A stretch of 64,000 bases of DNA from Arthrobacter burdickii (GTDB lineage: Bacteria; Actinomycetota; Actinomycetes; Actinomycetales; Micrococcaceae): contig NZ_JAROCG010000001.1 in assembly GCF_030433645.1 (NCBI RefSeq), positions 496,001-560,000 of the forward strand, given 5' to 3'. The translations under genes were made by a program, and so were the position numbers. Below the pieces are notes generated by a model that saw only the letters and a program-made list of their open reading frames with translations, did not search any database and was not told where the DNA came from. Of the stretch, positions 20,305-29,440 are shown one piece after another (within the stretch, counting starts at the first letter, position 1; each line of letters begins with the position of its first letter).

Positions 20305-21492
20305 TTACTCCTGGGTCGGACGACGCGACTGCTTCACGCCGGGGCCACTGTTGCTAAGGACAAGATTGCCATAGCTCGGCTCTCCCCGGAGAACCGCGCG
20401 CCCCCGGACCTGCCGGTGGACGCTCACCTTGCCGCCCAGTTGCACGGGTCCGGCCGATCCTTTCCTGTCCAGCAGCGACTCGGCGGCCCGGAGCCGCTCG
20501 AAGCTCGGCTGGAAGGCTCCGAGCTCGAGGGCGGCAAGCGCGAGGACCCGCTGCCTCAGCGCCGCGGGCAGCGCCTTCAGGCCCTCCTCCGGCAGCAGCA
20601 GGGTCCCGTCGTCGCCCTCGGCCCTCAGGGTGGCATACGCCTCGGCGCTCAGGTGTTCGAGGTGGTCGGCATCCTGCCCGAGGATGCGGGCGGTCCGTGC
20701 GAGCGCGGGGGCGATGCCGGGGCCGAGCTGCTCCTCGAGGAACGGCAGGACCGCGCCGCGCACCCGCGACCGGGCGAAGGCGGGGTCGAGGTTGGTGGGG
20801 TCGTGCCACGGGTCGAGCCCGTAGAAGTCGCAGATGGCCTCGGTGTCGGCGCGGCGCAGCTCGAGGAACGGACGCACGTAGAGTCCGCGGCGTGGCGGCA
20901 TGCCGGAGAGCGACCGCGTGCCGGACCCGCGGGCCAGGCCGAGGAGCACCTGTTCCGCCTGGTCGTCGAGCGTGTGCCCGAGCAGGACTGCCGACGCCCC
21001 GAGCCGCTCCGCGGCGGCGTCGAGCGCGGCATAGCGGGCGCTCCGTGCGGCGGCCTCCGGGCCCATGCCCTCCCGGTCCACGGCGACGCGGTGCACCTCG
21101 ACCGGATCGAGGCCCAGCTCCCGTGCCGTGGTGGCGGCCTCCGCAGCGGTGGCCGCACTGCCGGGCTGGAGGGCGTGGTCGACGACGACGGCGCCGACGC
21201 GGCACCGCCCCGTCTGCGCGAAATGCACCGCCACGGCCGCGAGTGCCAGCGAGTCCGGGCCCCCGCTGCAGGCGACGAGGACCAGGGGCAGGCCGGTCGG
21301 ACCGGAGGCATGGTCGCCGGCGGGAGGGGTGTCCGCCTCGCGCGCGGCAGGCGCGGGGGCCGTCGTCGCGTCGCCGGTCCCGCGGCGCCGCTCCATCGGA
21401 CCTACCGGATCGGCCAGGAGCCCCTCGAGGCTCGCTGCGAGCAGGTTGCGCGCGGCACCGACCGCGGGAAGCAGGCGCGGGCGCCTAGCCAC
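20305..21492 (-). CDS. tilS: tRNA(Ile)-lysidine synthetase
   Basis: TilS converts the wobble C34 of tRNA-Ile(CAU) to lysidine. The 395-aa protein has an extended Ala/Pro-rich N-terminus, then the PP-loop motif VACSGGPDSLALA near residue 75, GHTLDDQAEQVLLGLARG, and RPFLELRRADTEAICDFYGL. The N-terminal 70 residues are longer than in most homologues; GTG or ATG codons inside that stretch are possible alternative starts. It overlaps the preceding metalloprotease gene by eight bases. Confidence 0.93.
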   Translation of the reverse strand: MARRPRLLPAVGAARNLLAASLEGLLADPVGPMERRRGTGDATTAPAPAAREADTPPAGDHASGPTGLPLVLVACSGGPDSLALAAVAVHFAQTGRCRVGAVVVDHALQPGSAATAAEAATTARELGLDPVEVHRVAVDREGMGPEAAARSARYAALDAAAERLGASAVLLGHTLDDQAEQVLLGLARGSGTRSLSGMPPRRGLYVRPFLELRRADTEAICDFYGLDPWHDPTNLDPAFARSRVRGAVLPFLEEQLGPGIAPALARTARILGQDADHLEHLSAEAYATLRAEGDDGTLLLPEEGLKALPAALRQRVLALAALELGAFQPSFERLRAAESLLDRKGSAGPVQLGGKVSVHRQVRGRAVLRGEPSYGNLVLSNSGPGVKQSRRPTQE

Positions 21493-22612
21493 GGCGCAGG
21501 CTCATCCTGTCGATCCATTCGTCGGGGGCGTGGATCTCGCGCTCGGTGGGCAGGTGCGCCGCGGAGTCCCAGACCGCGTTGAAGCCGTCCATGCCGGTCT
21601 GGCTGACGACGCGGCGAACGAACTTGGCTCCGTCGCTGTACTGGCGCATCTTGGCGTCCAGCCCCAGGAGCTGCCGGATGACCTTCTCGAGCGGGCCCCG
21701 GGACTTGCCGCGGGCGTTGAAGCGGCGGCGGATGGTCTTGACCGACGGGACGATGCTCCCGTCGACACCGTCCATCACCACGTTCGCGTGTCCCTCGAGG
21801 AGGCTCATGACGGCGGTGAGGTGCGACAGGCGCGCCTTGTCGTCCGGGTCCTGCAGGATCGACAGCACCCCGATGTCCTGCGGGGGTGGGCCGTCCGTCG
21901 TTTCCTCGCCGCGGGCGCGCGCCCTGCCCGCCGTGATGTTCTTCACGGCCGCGCTGAGTCGCTCCGAGAGGGAATCCGCCTTCTCCATGAGGCCCGAGGT
22001 GAGCTGCCCGATGGAGCTGGTCATGTGGTCCTTCAGCCAGGGCGCGGCGGCGAACTGCACGCGGTGCGTCTGTTCGTGGAGGCACACCCAGAGGCGGAAG
22101 TCCGACGGGTCCACGTTCAGTTCCCGCTCCACCGAGATGATGTTGGGCGCCACGAGCATGAGCCTCCCGCCCTGCCCGTTCCGGGAGGGCACGAACGGAT
22201 CGTACTGGCCGAGCACCTTGCTCGAGAGGAAGGCGAGGATGGCTCCGAGCTGCGCCCCGGTGACGGTTCCGCCGAGGGCCAGGGACGCGGACTTCAGGAC
22301 GTCGGGGCGCGATGCCGCGAGCTGGTCCAGGGCCGGTTCCATCAGGGTCCGGAAGCTCTGCGAGTTGGCCCTGGACCACGAGGCGCGGTCCACGATGAGC
22401 AGCTCGGAGTCCCGGAGGTCCCGTGCGGCGTCGAGCCTCGAGATGGTGTGGACGTGGCCTACCGATGCATCCGCGAGCTCGCGCATGTTCTGGACCGCGC
22501 GTGCGATCTCTGCCGGCTTCATGGTGGGCCCCGCGGGCGTGAGGGAAGCCGCGGTGGAGGCCGCGACGTCCCAGTTGACCAGCTGTGGGCGGGGTGCTGC
22601 GGGCTCGTTCAT
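21485..22612 (-). CDS. Zinc-dependent metalloprotease (DUF2342 family zincin)
   Basis: A 375-aa protein containing the zincin motif HEQTHRVQF near residue 199 and LLEGHANVVMDGVDGS near 275, where EGHA would supply the third ligand. This fits DUF2342, a family of putative metalloproteases conserved in actinobacteria next to dacB and tilS. No signal peptide or transmembrane helix is seen, so it is likely cytoplasmic. Substrate unknown. It starts 79 bases after the dacB stop. Confidence 0.85.
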   Translation of the reverse strand: MNEPAAPRPQLVNWDVAASTAASLTPAGPTMKPAEIARAVQNMRELADASVGHVHTISRLDAARDLRDSELLIVDRASWSRANSQSFRTLMEPALDQLAASRPDVLKSASLALGGTVTGAQLGAILAFLSSKVLGQYDPFVPSRNGQGGRLMLVAPNIISVERELNVDPSDFRLWVCLHEQTHRVQFAAAPWLKDHMTSSIGQLTSGLMEKADSLSERLSAAVKNITAGRARARGEETTDGPPPQDIGVLSILQDPDDKARLSHLTAVMSLLEGHANVVMDGVDGSIVPSVKTIRRRFNARGKSRGPLEKVIRQLLGLDAKMRQYSDGAKFVRRVVSQTGMDGFNAVWDSAAHLPTEREIHAPDEWIDRMSLRRG

Positions 22613-22691
22613 GCGCCTATTCGATCACATCCCACTGCCGGCAGGGCCCAGGGATCGGGCGGGAACTCTGCTTCATCTGATGGCGAACGGG

Positions 22692-24128
22692 CTAGCGGCA
22701 GCCGCATCCGGCCAGGAGGGCGGCCGCCCGGTCCGCAGCATCCCGCGCCTCCGCCGTGGTGCCGTCCAGGCCTGCGGCGAGGAAGGAGAACACGAGCAGG
22801 CGCCCGTCGGCGGTGACGACGTGCCCCGTGAGGCCTGTGACGGCGTTGAGTGTCCCGGTCTTCGCACGCACGGTTCCCGCGCCACCGGCCGCGGGTCCGT
22901 CGTCGGCGGCGAACCGCGTCGCCAGCGTCCCGGTGAGGCCTGCGATGGGCAGGGAGCGGGCGACGGCGGCGAGTCCGGGCTCGTCCGACGTCGTGGTCCC
23001 GCGGACGAGCGCCGCGAGCTGGGCCGGCGAGACGGCGTTGCGGACGGACAGTCCGGCGGCGTCGCCGATGGTCAGCCCCTCCCCCGGAACTCCCAGGCGG
23101 GCAGCGGCGGCGGCGAGGGCGTCGGTGGCGCCGCCGAAGGACGCCGGCCGGCCGCTCTCGGCGGCGGCGACGCGCGCCAGGGCCTCGGCCAGGTAGTTGT
23201 CGGAGATCTCCAGCATGTGGCGCATCTGCTCCGCGAGCGGGGCCGAGTGGACGGCCGCCAGGGCTGACGCGCCCTCGGGGGCCGGGTGGCGCTGCACGTC
23301 GGGACGGACCGTGATGCCGCGCTCGGCGGCGGCCGGGACGAGGGCCGCCGCGAAGGTCCGGGCGGCATCGAGGGCCGCATCCTGCGAGCGCGGGCCCCCG
23401 GAACGCCCCTCCTCGAGCCACGCCGAATTGATGGCGAGCGCGTGCAGCGGCGCGACCTCACCGGATTCCACGTCCCCCTCCGCCCAGGTGGGGCTCAGGG
23501 TCCCGCCCACGAAGAAGGTGTCGTCGAGGTGGACGGTGTAGGGCCCGGAACCGTCCGGCAGGGCGGCGGCAGTCGCGGCGGCGAGCGTCCCGAGGCCGGC
23601 GCGTCCGACCACGGCGCCTGGATCGGAGAGGCCGGAACCGAGGAGGACATCGCCGCCCCCGTGCAGGTAGAGCGCTCCCGGGGCGTCGTCCGAGGTGAGG
23701 ACGGACGTCGCGAGCGTCTGCCCGGGCCGCGCGTACGTCATGGCCGCGACGGCGGTGAACAGCTTGATGTTCGAGGCGGGAGGCTGCAGGCGCCCGGCAT
23801 CCCTGGCATAGAGGACCTGCCCGTCCGCGGAGTCGACGACGGTGCCGGCGAAGCTGCCCGCGCCGGGGATCTGCAGCGCCTCGTCGAGCTGCGGGCCCAG
23901 CACCGCCGGGTCCGGTGCCGGCGCCGAGACGGAGAGGGGTGTGACGACGTCGGGCACGGCAACGGCCGTCGGCGGGACCTGCAGCGCAGGGGGAACGGGA
24001 GGCGGGACGGACGGCTGCGGGTCGACCACGGCCAGGACGGCCGGCGTGAGGTGCGTGGCCAGGGGTACCGCGGCCGCCACCATCACCAGGACCAGGAGGA
24101 GGCCCCCCAGCAGGCGGAGCGGGCGCAT
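22692..24128 (-). CDS. dacB: D-alanyl-D-alanine carboxypeptidase/endopeptidase (PBP4 type, S13)
   Basis: Trims peptidoglycan stem peptides outside the membrane. The 478-aa protein has an N-terminal membrane anchor or signal (LRLLGGLLLVLVMVAAAVPLATHL), a Pro-rich linker, then the S13 motifs SxxK (PPASNIKLFTAVA), SxN (EISDNYLAEAL) and KTG (VRAKTGTLNAVTG). The ATG at 24128 is preceded by AAAGGA; a start 14 codons upstream lacks this and spoils the signal sequence. It diverges from ppa. Confidence 0.92.
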   Translation of the reverse strand: MRPLRLLGGLLLVLVMVAAAVPLATHLTPAVLAVVDPQPSVPPPVPPALQVPPTAVAVPDVVTPLSVSAPAPDPAVLGPQLDEALQIPGAGSFAGTVVDSADGQVLYARDAGRLQPPASNIKLFTAVAAMTYARPGQTLATSVLTSDDAPGALYLHGGGDVLLGSGLSDPGAVVGRAGLGTLAAATAAALPDGSGPYTVHLDDTFFVGGTLSPTWAEGDVESGEVAPLHALAINSAWLEEGRSGGPRSQDAALDAARTFAAALVPAAAERGITVRPDVQRHPAPEGASALAAVHSAPLAEQMRHMLEISDNYLAEALARVAAAESGRPASFGGATDALAAAAARLGVPGEGLTIGDAAGLSVRNAVSPAQLAALVRGTTTSDEPGLAAVARSLPIAGLTGTLATRFAADDGPAAGGAGTVRAKTGTLNAVTGLTGHVVTADGRLLVFSFLAAGLDGTTAEARDAADRAAALLAGCGCR

Positions 24129-24202
24129 GGTGTCCTTTCGCAAGACGTTGCGGAGCAGCACTGAAACCACGAGGAAATGCTCTGGTACCGGGGGCCGACC
24201 GA

Positions 24203-24208
24203 TATGTT
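24203..24208 (+). promoter_or_regulatory. Candidate ppa -10 hexamer
   Basis: TATGTT fits the TANNNT pattern and would put the start site near 24214, making a leader of about 80 bases that contains the large hairpin. No good -35 is visible. Confidence 0.35.
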
Positions 24209-24224
24209 AGGGCTGACGATTAAA

Positions 24225-24272
24225 CAGTAGACCGGCAGCGCACCTCCCCCGGGAGCCGCTGCCGGTCTACTG
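24225..24272 (+). promoter_or_regulatory. Perfect 16-bp-stem hairpin in the ppa leader
   Basis: CAGTAGACCGGCAGCG and CGCTGCCGGTCTACTG are exact reverse complements separated by 16 bases. The structure ends 24 bases before the ppa ATG, just upstream of its AGGAG. It lies upstream of both divergent genes, so it is not an ordinary terminator for either; it may act as an attenuator, an RNA stability element or a binding site. Confidence 0.6.
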
Positions 24273-24296
24273 CCCCACCCATCCCCAGGAGTTGCC

Positions 24297-24863
24297 ATGA
24301 AGCTCGACGTCACCATCGAGATCCCGAAGGGCTCGCGCGTCAAGTACGAGATCGACCACGACACCCACCGGCTGCGCCTCGACCGCGTCCTGTTCACGGC
24401 CATGCAGTACCCCACGCACTACGGCTACTTCGAGAACACGCTCGGCGAGGACGGCGACCCGCTGGACGCGCTGGTCCTGCTGCAGGACTTCGACCTCATC
24501 CCGGGCGTCCTCGTCGAGTCGCGCCCCATCGGCGTGTTCAACATGACCGACGACGGCGGCGGAGACGCCAAGGTCCTGTGCGTGCCCGTCGACCCCCGTT
24601 TCGACCACATCCAGGAACTGTCGGACGTCTCGGACTTCCTGCTCGACGAGATCAAGCACTTCTTCACGAAGTACAAGGACCTCGAGCCGGGCAAGTGGGT
24701 GGAAGCCGCCGACTGGGCCGGCCGTGAGGAGGCGGAGGCCGAGATCGAGGCGTCCCTCAAGCGCTTCCAGGAGATCGGCGAGGGCAGCGCGCAGGACGAG
24801 CCGCAGGGCCGCAGCGTCGACGTCGAGGCGAAGAACGCCACGGAGACCCCCGAGGGCCGGTAG
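24297..24863 (+). CDS. ppa: Inorganic pyrophosphatase, family I
   Basis: Hydrolyses pyrophosphate to drive biosynthetic reactions. The 188-aa protein has the signature [11 protein letters not shown] (residues about 53-63) with the metal-binding aspartates, and [17 protein letters not shown] and [12 protein letters not shown] before it. The C-terminal 25 residues are an acidic extension beyond the family core (about 163 aa). AGGAG stands five bases before the ATG. Confidence 0.97.
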   Translation: MKLDVTIEIPKGSRVKYEIDHDTHRLRLDRVLFTAMQYPTHYGYFENTLGEDGDPLDALVLLQDFDLIPGVLVESRPIGVFNMTDDGGGDAKVLCVPVDPRFDHIQELSDVSDFLLDEIKHFFTKYKDLEPGKWVEAADWAGREEAEAEIEASLKRFQEIGEGSAQDEPQGRSVDVEAKNATETPEGR

Positions 24864-24878
24864 GAACACCAGCAGCAT

Positions 24879-24922
24879 CAGGAGTTCCCGGACGTCCGCA
24901 GTGCGGGCGCCGGGAGCTCCTG
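24879..24922 (+). terminator. Hairpin after ppa
   Basis: CAGGAGTTCCCGG and CCGGGAGCTCCTG form a 13-bp stem with one G-U pair and an 18-base loop, 15 bases past the ppa stop. Its right arm abuts the -10 of the next gene. Confidence 0.65.
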
Positions 24923-24934
24923 CATACTGATGCC

Positions 24935-25564
24935 ATGCACTACGTCCTGACCATCAACCAGCGCGATTCGCGCGAGGTCGGCGACCTCGTGGACGACCTG
25001 CTGAAAGCGCTCCGCCACCTTCCGGCCGTGGTCCCTTTCCAGCGCTCGGTCGGCGACGAGGTGCAGGGCGTCGTCGACTCGGCATCCATCGCCGTGGAGG
25101 CCGCCCTGAGGGCCATCCGCTCCCGGCGCTGGCATGTGGGCATCGGCGTCGGCGGCCTCACCCCGCCCGTCCCCGAGCGCCTCGTGGACGCGGAGGGCTA
25201 CGGGCTCGTCTACGCGCGGCGCGCGGTCGACCGGGCCCGGAAGACCGGCGAGCGGATACCCCTGGCCGTGGAAGGCCCCGACGGCGAGATCGCGGCCGAG
25301 GCCGAAGCGGTCCTCCGGCTGCTCGGGCAGATCGTCTACACGCGCACCGACGCCGAATGGGCCGTCCTGGACCTGCTGACCCCCGGCGCCCGCGGACAGC
25401 AGAAGTACATCGCGCAGGAACTGGGCATCACTCCGCAGGCCGTCAGCCGCGCGGTCGTCAGGTCCCACTGGATGGAGGAGTGGGCCACCCGCCCCGCTGC
25501 GGCCCGCCTGCTCGACCTCACGTACGGGCCGGCGTCCCTCCCCGAGGCGAGCCTCGCGTACTGA
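24935..25564 (+). CDS. SatD-like protein with C-terminal HTH
   Basis: A 209-aa cytoplasmic protein. The N-terminal two-thirds resembles the SatD family: a PFQRSVGDEVQGVV strand-turn, RRWHVGIGVGG, and a later GLVYARRAVDRARKTG helix. The C-terminal part, GQQKYIAQELGITPQAVSRAVVRS, is a clear helix-turn-helix. SatD was described in Streptococcus mutans acid tolerance; the biochemical role of the family is unknown. The GDExQG block recalls nucleotide-cyclase folds, but this is speculative. No Shine-Dalgarno; CATACT lies six bases before the ATG, so the mRNA is probably leaderless. Confidence 0.65.
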   Translation: MHYVLTINQRDSREVGDLVDDLLKALRHLPAVVPFQRSVGDEVQGVVDSASIAVEAALRAIRSRRWHVGIGVGGLTPPVPERLVDAEGYGLVYARRAVDRARKTGERIPLAVEGPDGEIAAEAEAVLRLLGQIVYTRTDAEWAVLDLLTPGARGQQKYIAQELGITPQAVSRAVVRSHWMEEWATRPAAARLLDLTYGPASLPEASLAY

Positions 25565-25572
25565 GCCCGGTG

Positions 25573-26409
25573 TCAGACGAGCGAGCGCAGCACCTTCGCG
25601 GCGCCGTCGTCGTACACGCTTCCGGTGACCTCCGATGCGGCGGAACGGACCTCGTCGGGGGCCTGCCCCATGGCGACACCGCGGCCGGCCCACTGCAGCA
25701 TCTCGACGTCGTTCCGCCCGTCGCCCACGGCCACCGTGAGGCTCCTGGCCGTCCCGAGGCGCTGCCGAAGGGCTTCCAGCGCGCTGGCCTTCGTGACGCC
25801 GGATGCGGCGATGTCGAGCCATGCGGTCCAGCCCACGGAATAGGTCACGCCGTGCAGTCCGATCGACGCGACGGCCTCACCGAACTCCTCGGCGGAGCTG
25901 TCGGTGCTGAAGACGACGACGCGCACGGCGCGGCTCTCGACCATCTCCTCGAAGTCGACGCTCTGTGCCTCCGAACCGAAACTCTCGTCCTGGAAGCTCT
26001 CCGTGGACAGGAACCTGCCGCGATCGTCCTCCAGGGCGTACTTGGCGGAGGGCAGTCGTTCGCGGAGCGCGGTGAGTGCGGGCTTCGGGTCGAAGGTGAC
26101 CCGCTCGAGGACCTCGAAGCCCTCGGGCAGCGCATGGTCGATCCGGAGGGTGACTCCCCCGTTGGAGCACACGGCGTATCCGCCCGTGATCCCGAGGAGC
26201 CTGATCACGGGCAGCGTGGCCCCGAGGGACCTGCCCGTGGCGATGATGACGTCGTGCCCGGCTTCGATGACGGCCTGCGCGGCATCGCGCACCTCTTCGG
26301 TCATCGACCCCTCGTGATCCACGAGGGTGCCGTCGACGTCGAGGGCGATGAGGTGGCGCTTCCTGTTCTCCTGCTGGTCATCGATGCCAGCATTGTTAAA
26401 AGTGCTCAT
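25573..26409 (-). CDS. Cof-type HAD hydrolase
   Basis: A 278-aa phosphatase of the HAD IIB (Cof) class acting on sugar phosphates or cofactors. Motif I is LIALDVDGTLVDHEG (nucleophile and general-acid Asp), motif II lies in DVIIATGRS, and motif IV is VAVGDGRNDVEML. A type C2 cap sits between. It is convergent with the SatD-like gene, whose stop lies eight bases away, and starts 44 bases beyond the serS stop. The second Cof protein of this window (47097-47906) is a paralogue. Confidence 0.88.
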   Translation of the reverse strand: MSTFNNAGIDDQQENRKRHLIALDVDGTLVDHEGSMTEEVRDAAQAVIEAGHDVIIATGRSLGATLPVIRLLGITGGYAVCSNGGVTLRIDHALPEGFEVLERVTFDPKPALTALRERLPSAKYALEDDRGRFLSTESFQDESFGSEAQSVDFEEMVESRAVRVVVFSTDSSAEEFGEAVASIGLHGVTYSVGWTAWLDIAASGVTKASALEALRQRLGTARSLTVAVGDGRNDVEMLQWAGRGVAMGQAPDEVRSAASEVTGSVYDDGAAKVLRSLV

Positions 26410-26453
26410 GATTCAGTGAACCAGACCTCACCGAGTTCCCGGTAGGGCGGCGC

Positions 26454-27734
26454 CTACAGTACCGGAAGGATTTCCAGTCCGTTAAGATACGGCCGCAGCG
26501 CGGCAGGCACGGTGACGGAGCCGTCCGCGTTCTGGTGGTGCTCGAGGATGGCGACGATCCAGCGCGTGGTCGCCAGCGTGCCGTTCAGCGTGGCGACGGC
26601 CCGCGTGCCCTTCTGGCCCTCCCCCTCCTGGCGCTCGCGGATGTTCAGGCGCCGGGCCTGGAAGGTGGTGCAGTTCGACGTCGAGGTCAGTTCGCGGTAG
26701 TCGCCCTGGGTCGGGACCCACGCCTCGCAGTCGAACTTGCGCGCGGCGGACATCCCGAGGTCGCCGGCGGCGGTGTCGATGACGCGGTAGGGCAGCTCGA
26801 CCTTCGCGAGCATCTCCTCCTCCCACGCGAGCAGGCGCTCGTGCTCCGCCGCGGCATCCTCGACGGTGGTGTAGGTGAACATCTCCACCTTGTTGAACTG
26901 GTGGACGCGGATGATCCCGCGGGTGTCCTTGCCGTGCGACCCCGCCTCGCGGCGGTAGCAGGAAGACCACCCCGCGTACCGCACGGGGCCTGCGGCGAGG
27001 TCGATGATCTCGTCGGAGTGGTATCCGGCGAGCGCCACCTCGGAGGTTCCCACGAGGTACAGGTCGTCCTCCGCGAGCCGGTAGATCTCGGCGTCGTGCG
27101 CGATGTCGAAGCCTGTGCCCTGCATGGTCTCGGGGCGTACGAGGGTGGGGGTGATCATCGGCGTGAAGCCGGCCCTGATCGCCTGGTCCAGTGCCATCTG
27201 GAGCAGGGCGATCTCGAGGCGGGCACCCACGCCCCGCAGGAAGTAGAAGCGGGATCCGGAGACCTTCGCGCCGCGCTCCATGTCGATCGCACCGATCAGT
27301 TCGCCGATCTCGAGGTGGTCGCGGGGCTCGAAGCCCTCCGCGGCGAAGTCCCGGGGGGTGCCGACCTTCCGGAGCACCACGTAGTCGTCCTCGCCGCCCT
27401 CGGGTACGCCCTCCTGCACGAGGTTCGGCAGTTTGCGCAGGAGGGTCTCCTGCTCGGCCTTGGCGTCCTCGGAGGCGGCCGCGGCGGCCTTGACGGTCGC
27501 GGCGAGTTCCTTGACCTCGGCCAGGAGGGCCTGCTTCTCCTCGCCCTTGGCCTGCGCCACCTTCTTGCCGAAGGCGTTCTGCTCGGCGCGGAGCGTCTCG
27601 TACGCGGTGACGGACTCCCGGCGCTTCGTGTCCGCGGCGAGGACGGCATCGATGAGCGACTCGTCCGCCCTGCGTGCGCGCTGCGATGCTCGGAACTGCT
27701 CGGGGTTTCGGCGGAGGTCGTTGACGTCAATCAC
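26454..27734 (-). CDS. serS: Seryl-tRNA synthetase
   Basis: Charges tRNA-Ser. The 426-aa protein starts [18 protein letters not shown] and has the N-terminal coiled-coil arm (about residues 30-105, Ala/Glu/Lys rich) followed by the class II core with [28 protein letters not shown] (motif 2) and [16 protein letters not shown] (motif 3). The GTG at 27734 is chosen to match the family start. There is no Shine-Dalgarno; TAGTCT stands seven bases upstream, suggesting a leaderless mRNA. Confidence 0.96.
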   Translation of the reverse strand: MIDVNDLRRNPEQFRASQRARRADESLIDAVLAADTKRRESVTAYETLRAEQNAFGKKVAQAKGEEKQALLAEVKELAATVKAAAAASEDAKAEQETLLRKLPNLVQEGVPEGGEDDYVVLRKVGTPRDFAAEGFEPRDHLEIGELIGAIDMERGAKVSGSRFYFLRGVGARLEIALLQMALDQAIRAGFTPMITPTLVRPETMQGTGFDIAHDAEIYRLAEDDLYLVGTSEVALAGYHSDEIIDLAAGPVRYAGWSSCYRREAGSHGKDTRGIIRVHQFNKVEMFTYTTVEDAAAEHERLLAWEEEMLAKVELPYRVIDTAAGDLGMSAARKFDCEAWVPTQGDYRELTSTSNCTTFQARRLNIRERQEGEGQKGTRAVATLNGTLATTRWIVAILEHHQNADGSVTVPAALRPYLNGLEILPVL

Positions 27735-27802
27735 ACCGCCAAGACTACCCAAACCCGGGGGCAGGCCGGCCCCGGTCCGCGGGGCGGCTATTGTGGAGGA
27801 CC

Positions 27803-28963
27803 ATGCGCCGCAAACTGCTCGCCGGAACCGCTGCGGCGTCCGCGGCTGCCGCGTCCCTCCAGTCCTACTGGTCCGTCCGGCGACTGCAGCAGACCCGTAC
27901 GCCGACCGCCTCCGTCAACGAACCGGCTCCCGTCGCCGAGGGTCCCCAGCGCGTCGCGCTCGTGCTCAATCCCTCCAAGCTGCACGCCGACGTCACGCGC
28001 GTCCTCGTCGAAGAGGCCTGTGCGGACGCAGGCTGGGAGCCGCCGCTCATTCTCGAGACCACCATCGAGGACCCCGGGACCGGCCAGGCCTCGCAGGCGA
28101 TCCATGCCGGGGCCGACGTCGTCATCGCCGCCGGCGGTGACGGAACGGTACGGGCGGTGGCGCAGGCCCTCGCACACCAGCCCGCCGCCCTCGGACTGCT
28201 GCCGCTCGGCACCGGGAACCTGCTGGTGCGGAACCTGGGACTGCCGTACAACGACATCGCCGGATGCCTCCGCCTGGCCCTGCACGGCTCCGAGCGGCGG
28301 ATCGACATGGCCCGCATCACGCTGCGCAACGACCGCTCCTCGGTGATCTCCGAGCACCCGTTCCTGGTCATGGGCGGTGTCGGCTTCGACGCGAACGTCG
28401 TGGCCGACGCGAAGCAGGACCTCAAGGACAAGCTCGGCTGGCTCGCCTACAGCGAGGCCGGTGTCCGCCACCTGCCCGGCAGGCGGCGGCGTATCTCGAT
28501 CAGCCTCGACGGCCAGCCCCCGCAGAGCAGGAAGGTCCGCAGCCTCCTGGTGGCCAACTGCGGGAAACTGCCGGCGGGCGTCGACTTCGTACCCGACGCC
28601 ATGATCGACGACGGCTACCTGGACGTGGTGGTGCTGAGTCCCCGCAGCCTCCTGGGCTGGACGTGGATGGCCGCGAAGATCCTCCTGCGCCACCGCGGGG
28701 CGATACCCGTCATCAGCTATTACCGGGCTCGGGAGGTCACGGTCTGGTCCGGGGACCCGATCGACACCCAGCTCGACGGCGATCCCTCGGGACCGGTCAC
28801 CTCGCTGACCGCGCGGGTGGACCCGGACGCACTGATGGTCCGGGTGCCGGCGTCGGCTCCCGGACCCTCAGGGTCTCCGCTGCCGATGCCGGACTGGCAG
28901 AGGAACTGGCAGCGGAACTGGCAGCAGGGCCTGCACCGAATGCGGCGGAGTTCCGGGCACTGA
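27803..28963 (+). CDS. Diacylglycerol/lipid kinase family protein
   Basis: A 386-aa kinase with the DAGK catalytic fold. The nucleotide-binding [13 protein letters not shown] lies near residue 113, with [19 protein letters not shown] following, as in DgkB and YegS proteins. The N-terminus ([15 protein letters not shown]) could be a membrane anchor. The likely substrate is diacylglycerol or another membrane lipid. GGAGGA precedes the ATG. The C-terminal tail carries the direct repeat WQRNWQRN, encoded by a 12-bp DNA duplication. Confidence 0.85.
   Translation: MRRKLLAGTAAASAAAASLQSYWSVRRLQQTRTPTASVNEPAPVAEGPQRVALVLNPSKLHADVTRVLVEEACADAGWEPPLILETTIEDPGTGQASQAIHAGADVVIAAGGDGTVRAVAQALAHQPAALGLLPLGTGNLLVRNLGLPYNDIAGCLRLALHGSERRIDMARITLRNDRSSVISEHPFLVMGGVGFDANVVADAKQDLKDKLGWLAYSEAGVRHLPGRRRRISISLDGQPPQSRKVRSLLVANCGKLPAGVDFVPDAMIDDGYLDVVVLSPRSLLGWTWMAAKILLRHRGAIPVISYYRAREVTVWSGDPIDTQLDGDPSGPVTSLTARVDPDALMVRVPASAPGPSGSPLPMPDWQRNWQRNWQQGLHRMRRSSGH
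28895..28927 (+). repeat. 12-bp tandem repeat at the 3' end of the lipid-kinase gene
   Basis: TGGCAGAGGAAC (28895-28906), TGGCAGCGGAAC (28907-28918) and the partial TGGCAGCAG (28919-28927) encode [11 protein letters not shown] shortly before the stop. Confidence 0.85.
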
Positions 28964-29005
28964 CGCGGCATCGAGCCGGCGCTGGCCCGGGCACCTTCGG
29001 GGGTG

Positions 29006-29356
29006 CTACCGGTCGCGGTCGGTGTATTCGCCCTGGCCCTCGGGCTCCTCGATGAGCGGCTTGTCCTTGTCGGTGTATTCGCCCTCTTCCTCGGGGGCCT
29101 GCGAGGAGGTGTAGCCCCCGGAGGCCCCGGCCGGCTCGGCACTGGTGTACTGGCCCTCTTCCTCGGCGGCGTCCACGTCCACCGACGTGTCGCGGTCGGC
29201 GCGGCCGGCCTGCTCATTGATGAGGGACTGCTCCTCGGCAAAACGGACGTCGTTACCCTGGTCGGCGATGTCACCCTGCCAGTTCGGATCGGAGGTCGAG
29301 CCGTCACCCTTGTTGGGGTTCACGATGCGTCCTCCATGAGCGTTCTCGGTCATCAT
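29006..29356 (-). CDS. Hydrophilic repeat protein, probably disordered
   Basis: A 116-aa protein not assigned to a family. It is rich in Glu, Asp, Gly, Ser and Thr, has almost no hydrophobic stretch, and repeats a Gly/Glu-x-Tyr-Thr motif: GQYTSAE, GGYTSSQ, GEYTDKD and GEYTDRD. Such composition suggests a soluble disordered protein, perhaps stress-related. AAAGGA precedes two adjacent ATGs; the second has the better spacing, so the true length may be 115 aa. Confidence 0.65.
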   Translation of the reverse strand: MMTENAHGGRIVNPNKGDGSTSDPNWQGDIADQGNDVRFAEEQSLINEQAGRADRDTSVDVDAAEEEGQYTSAEPAGASGGYTSSQAPEEEGEYTDKDKPLIEEPEGQGEYTDRDR

Positions 29357-29440
29357 GCTTCCTTTCGTCGAAGGATGCGCTCCTCGTTGGGCGCCCGCAG
29401 CCAGCGTACTGACGAACGGGAGAGTTGAACATGCGGATCG

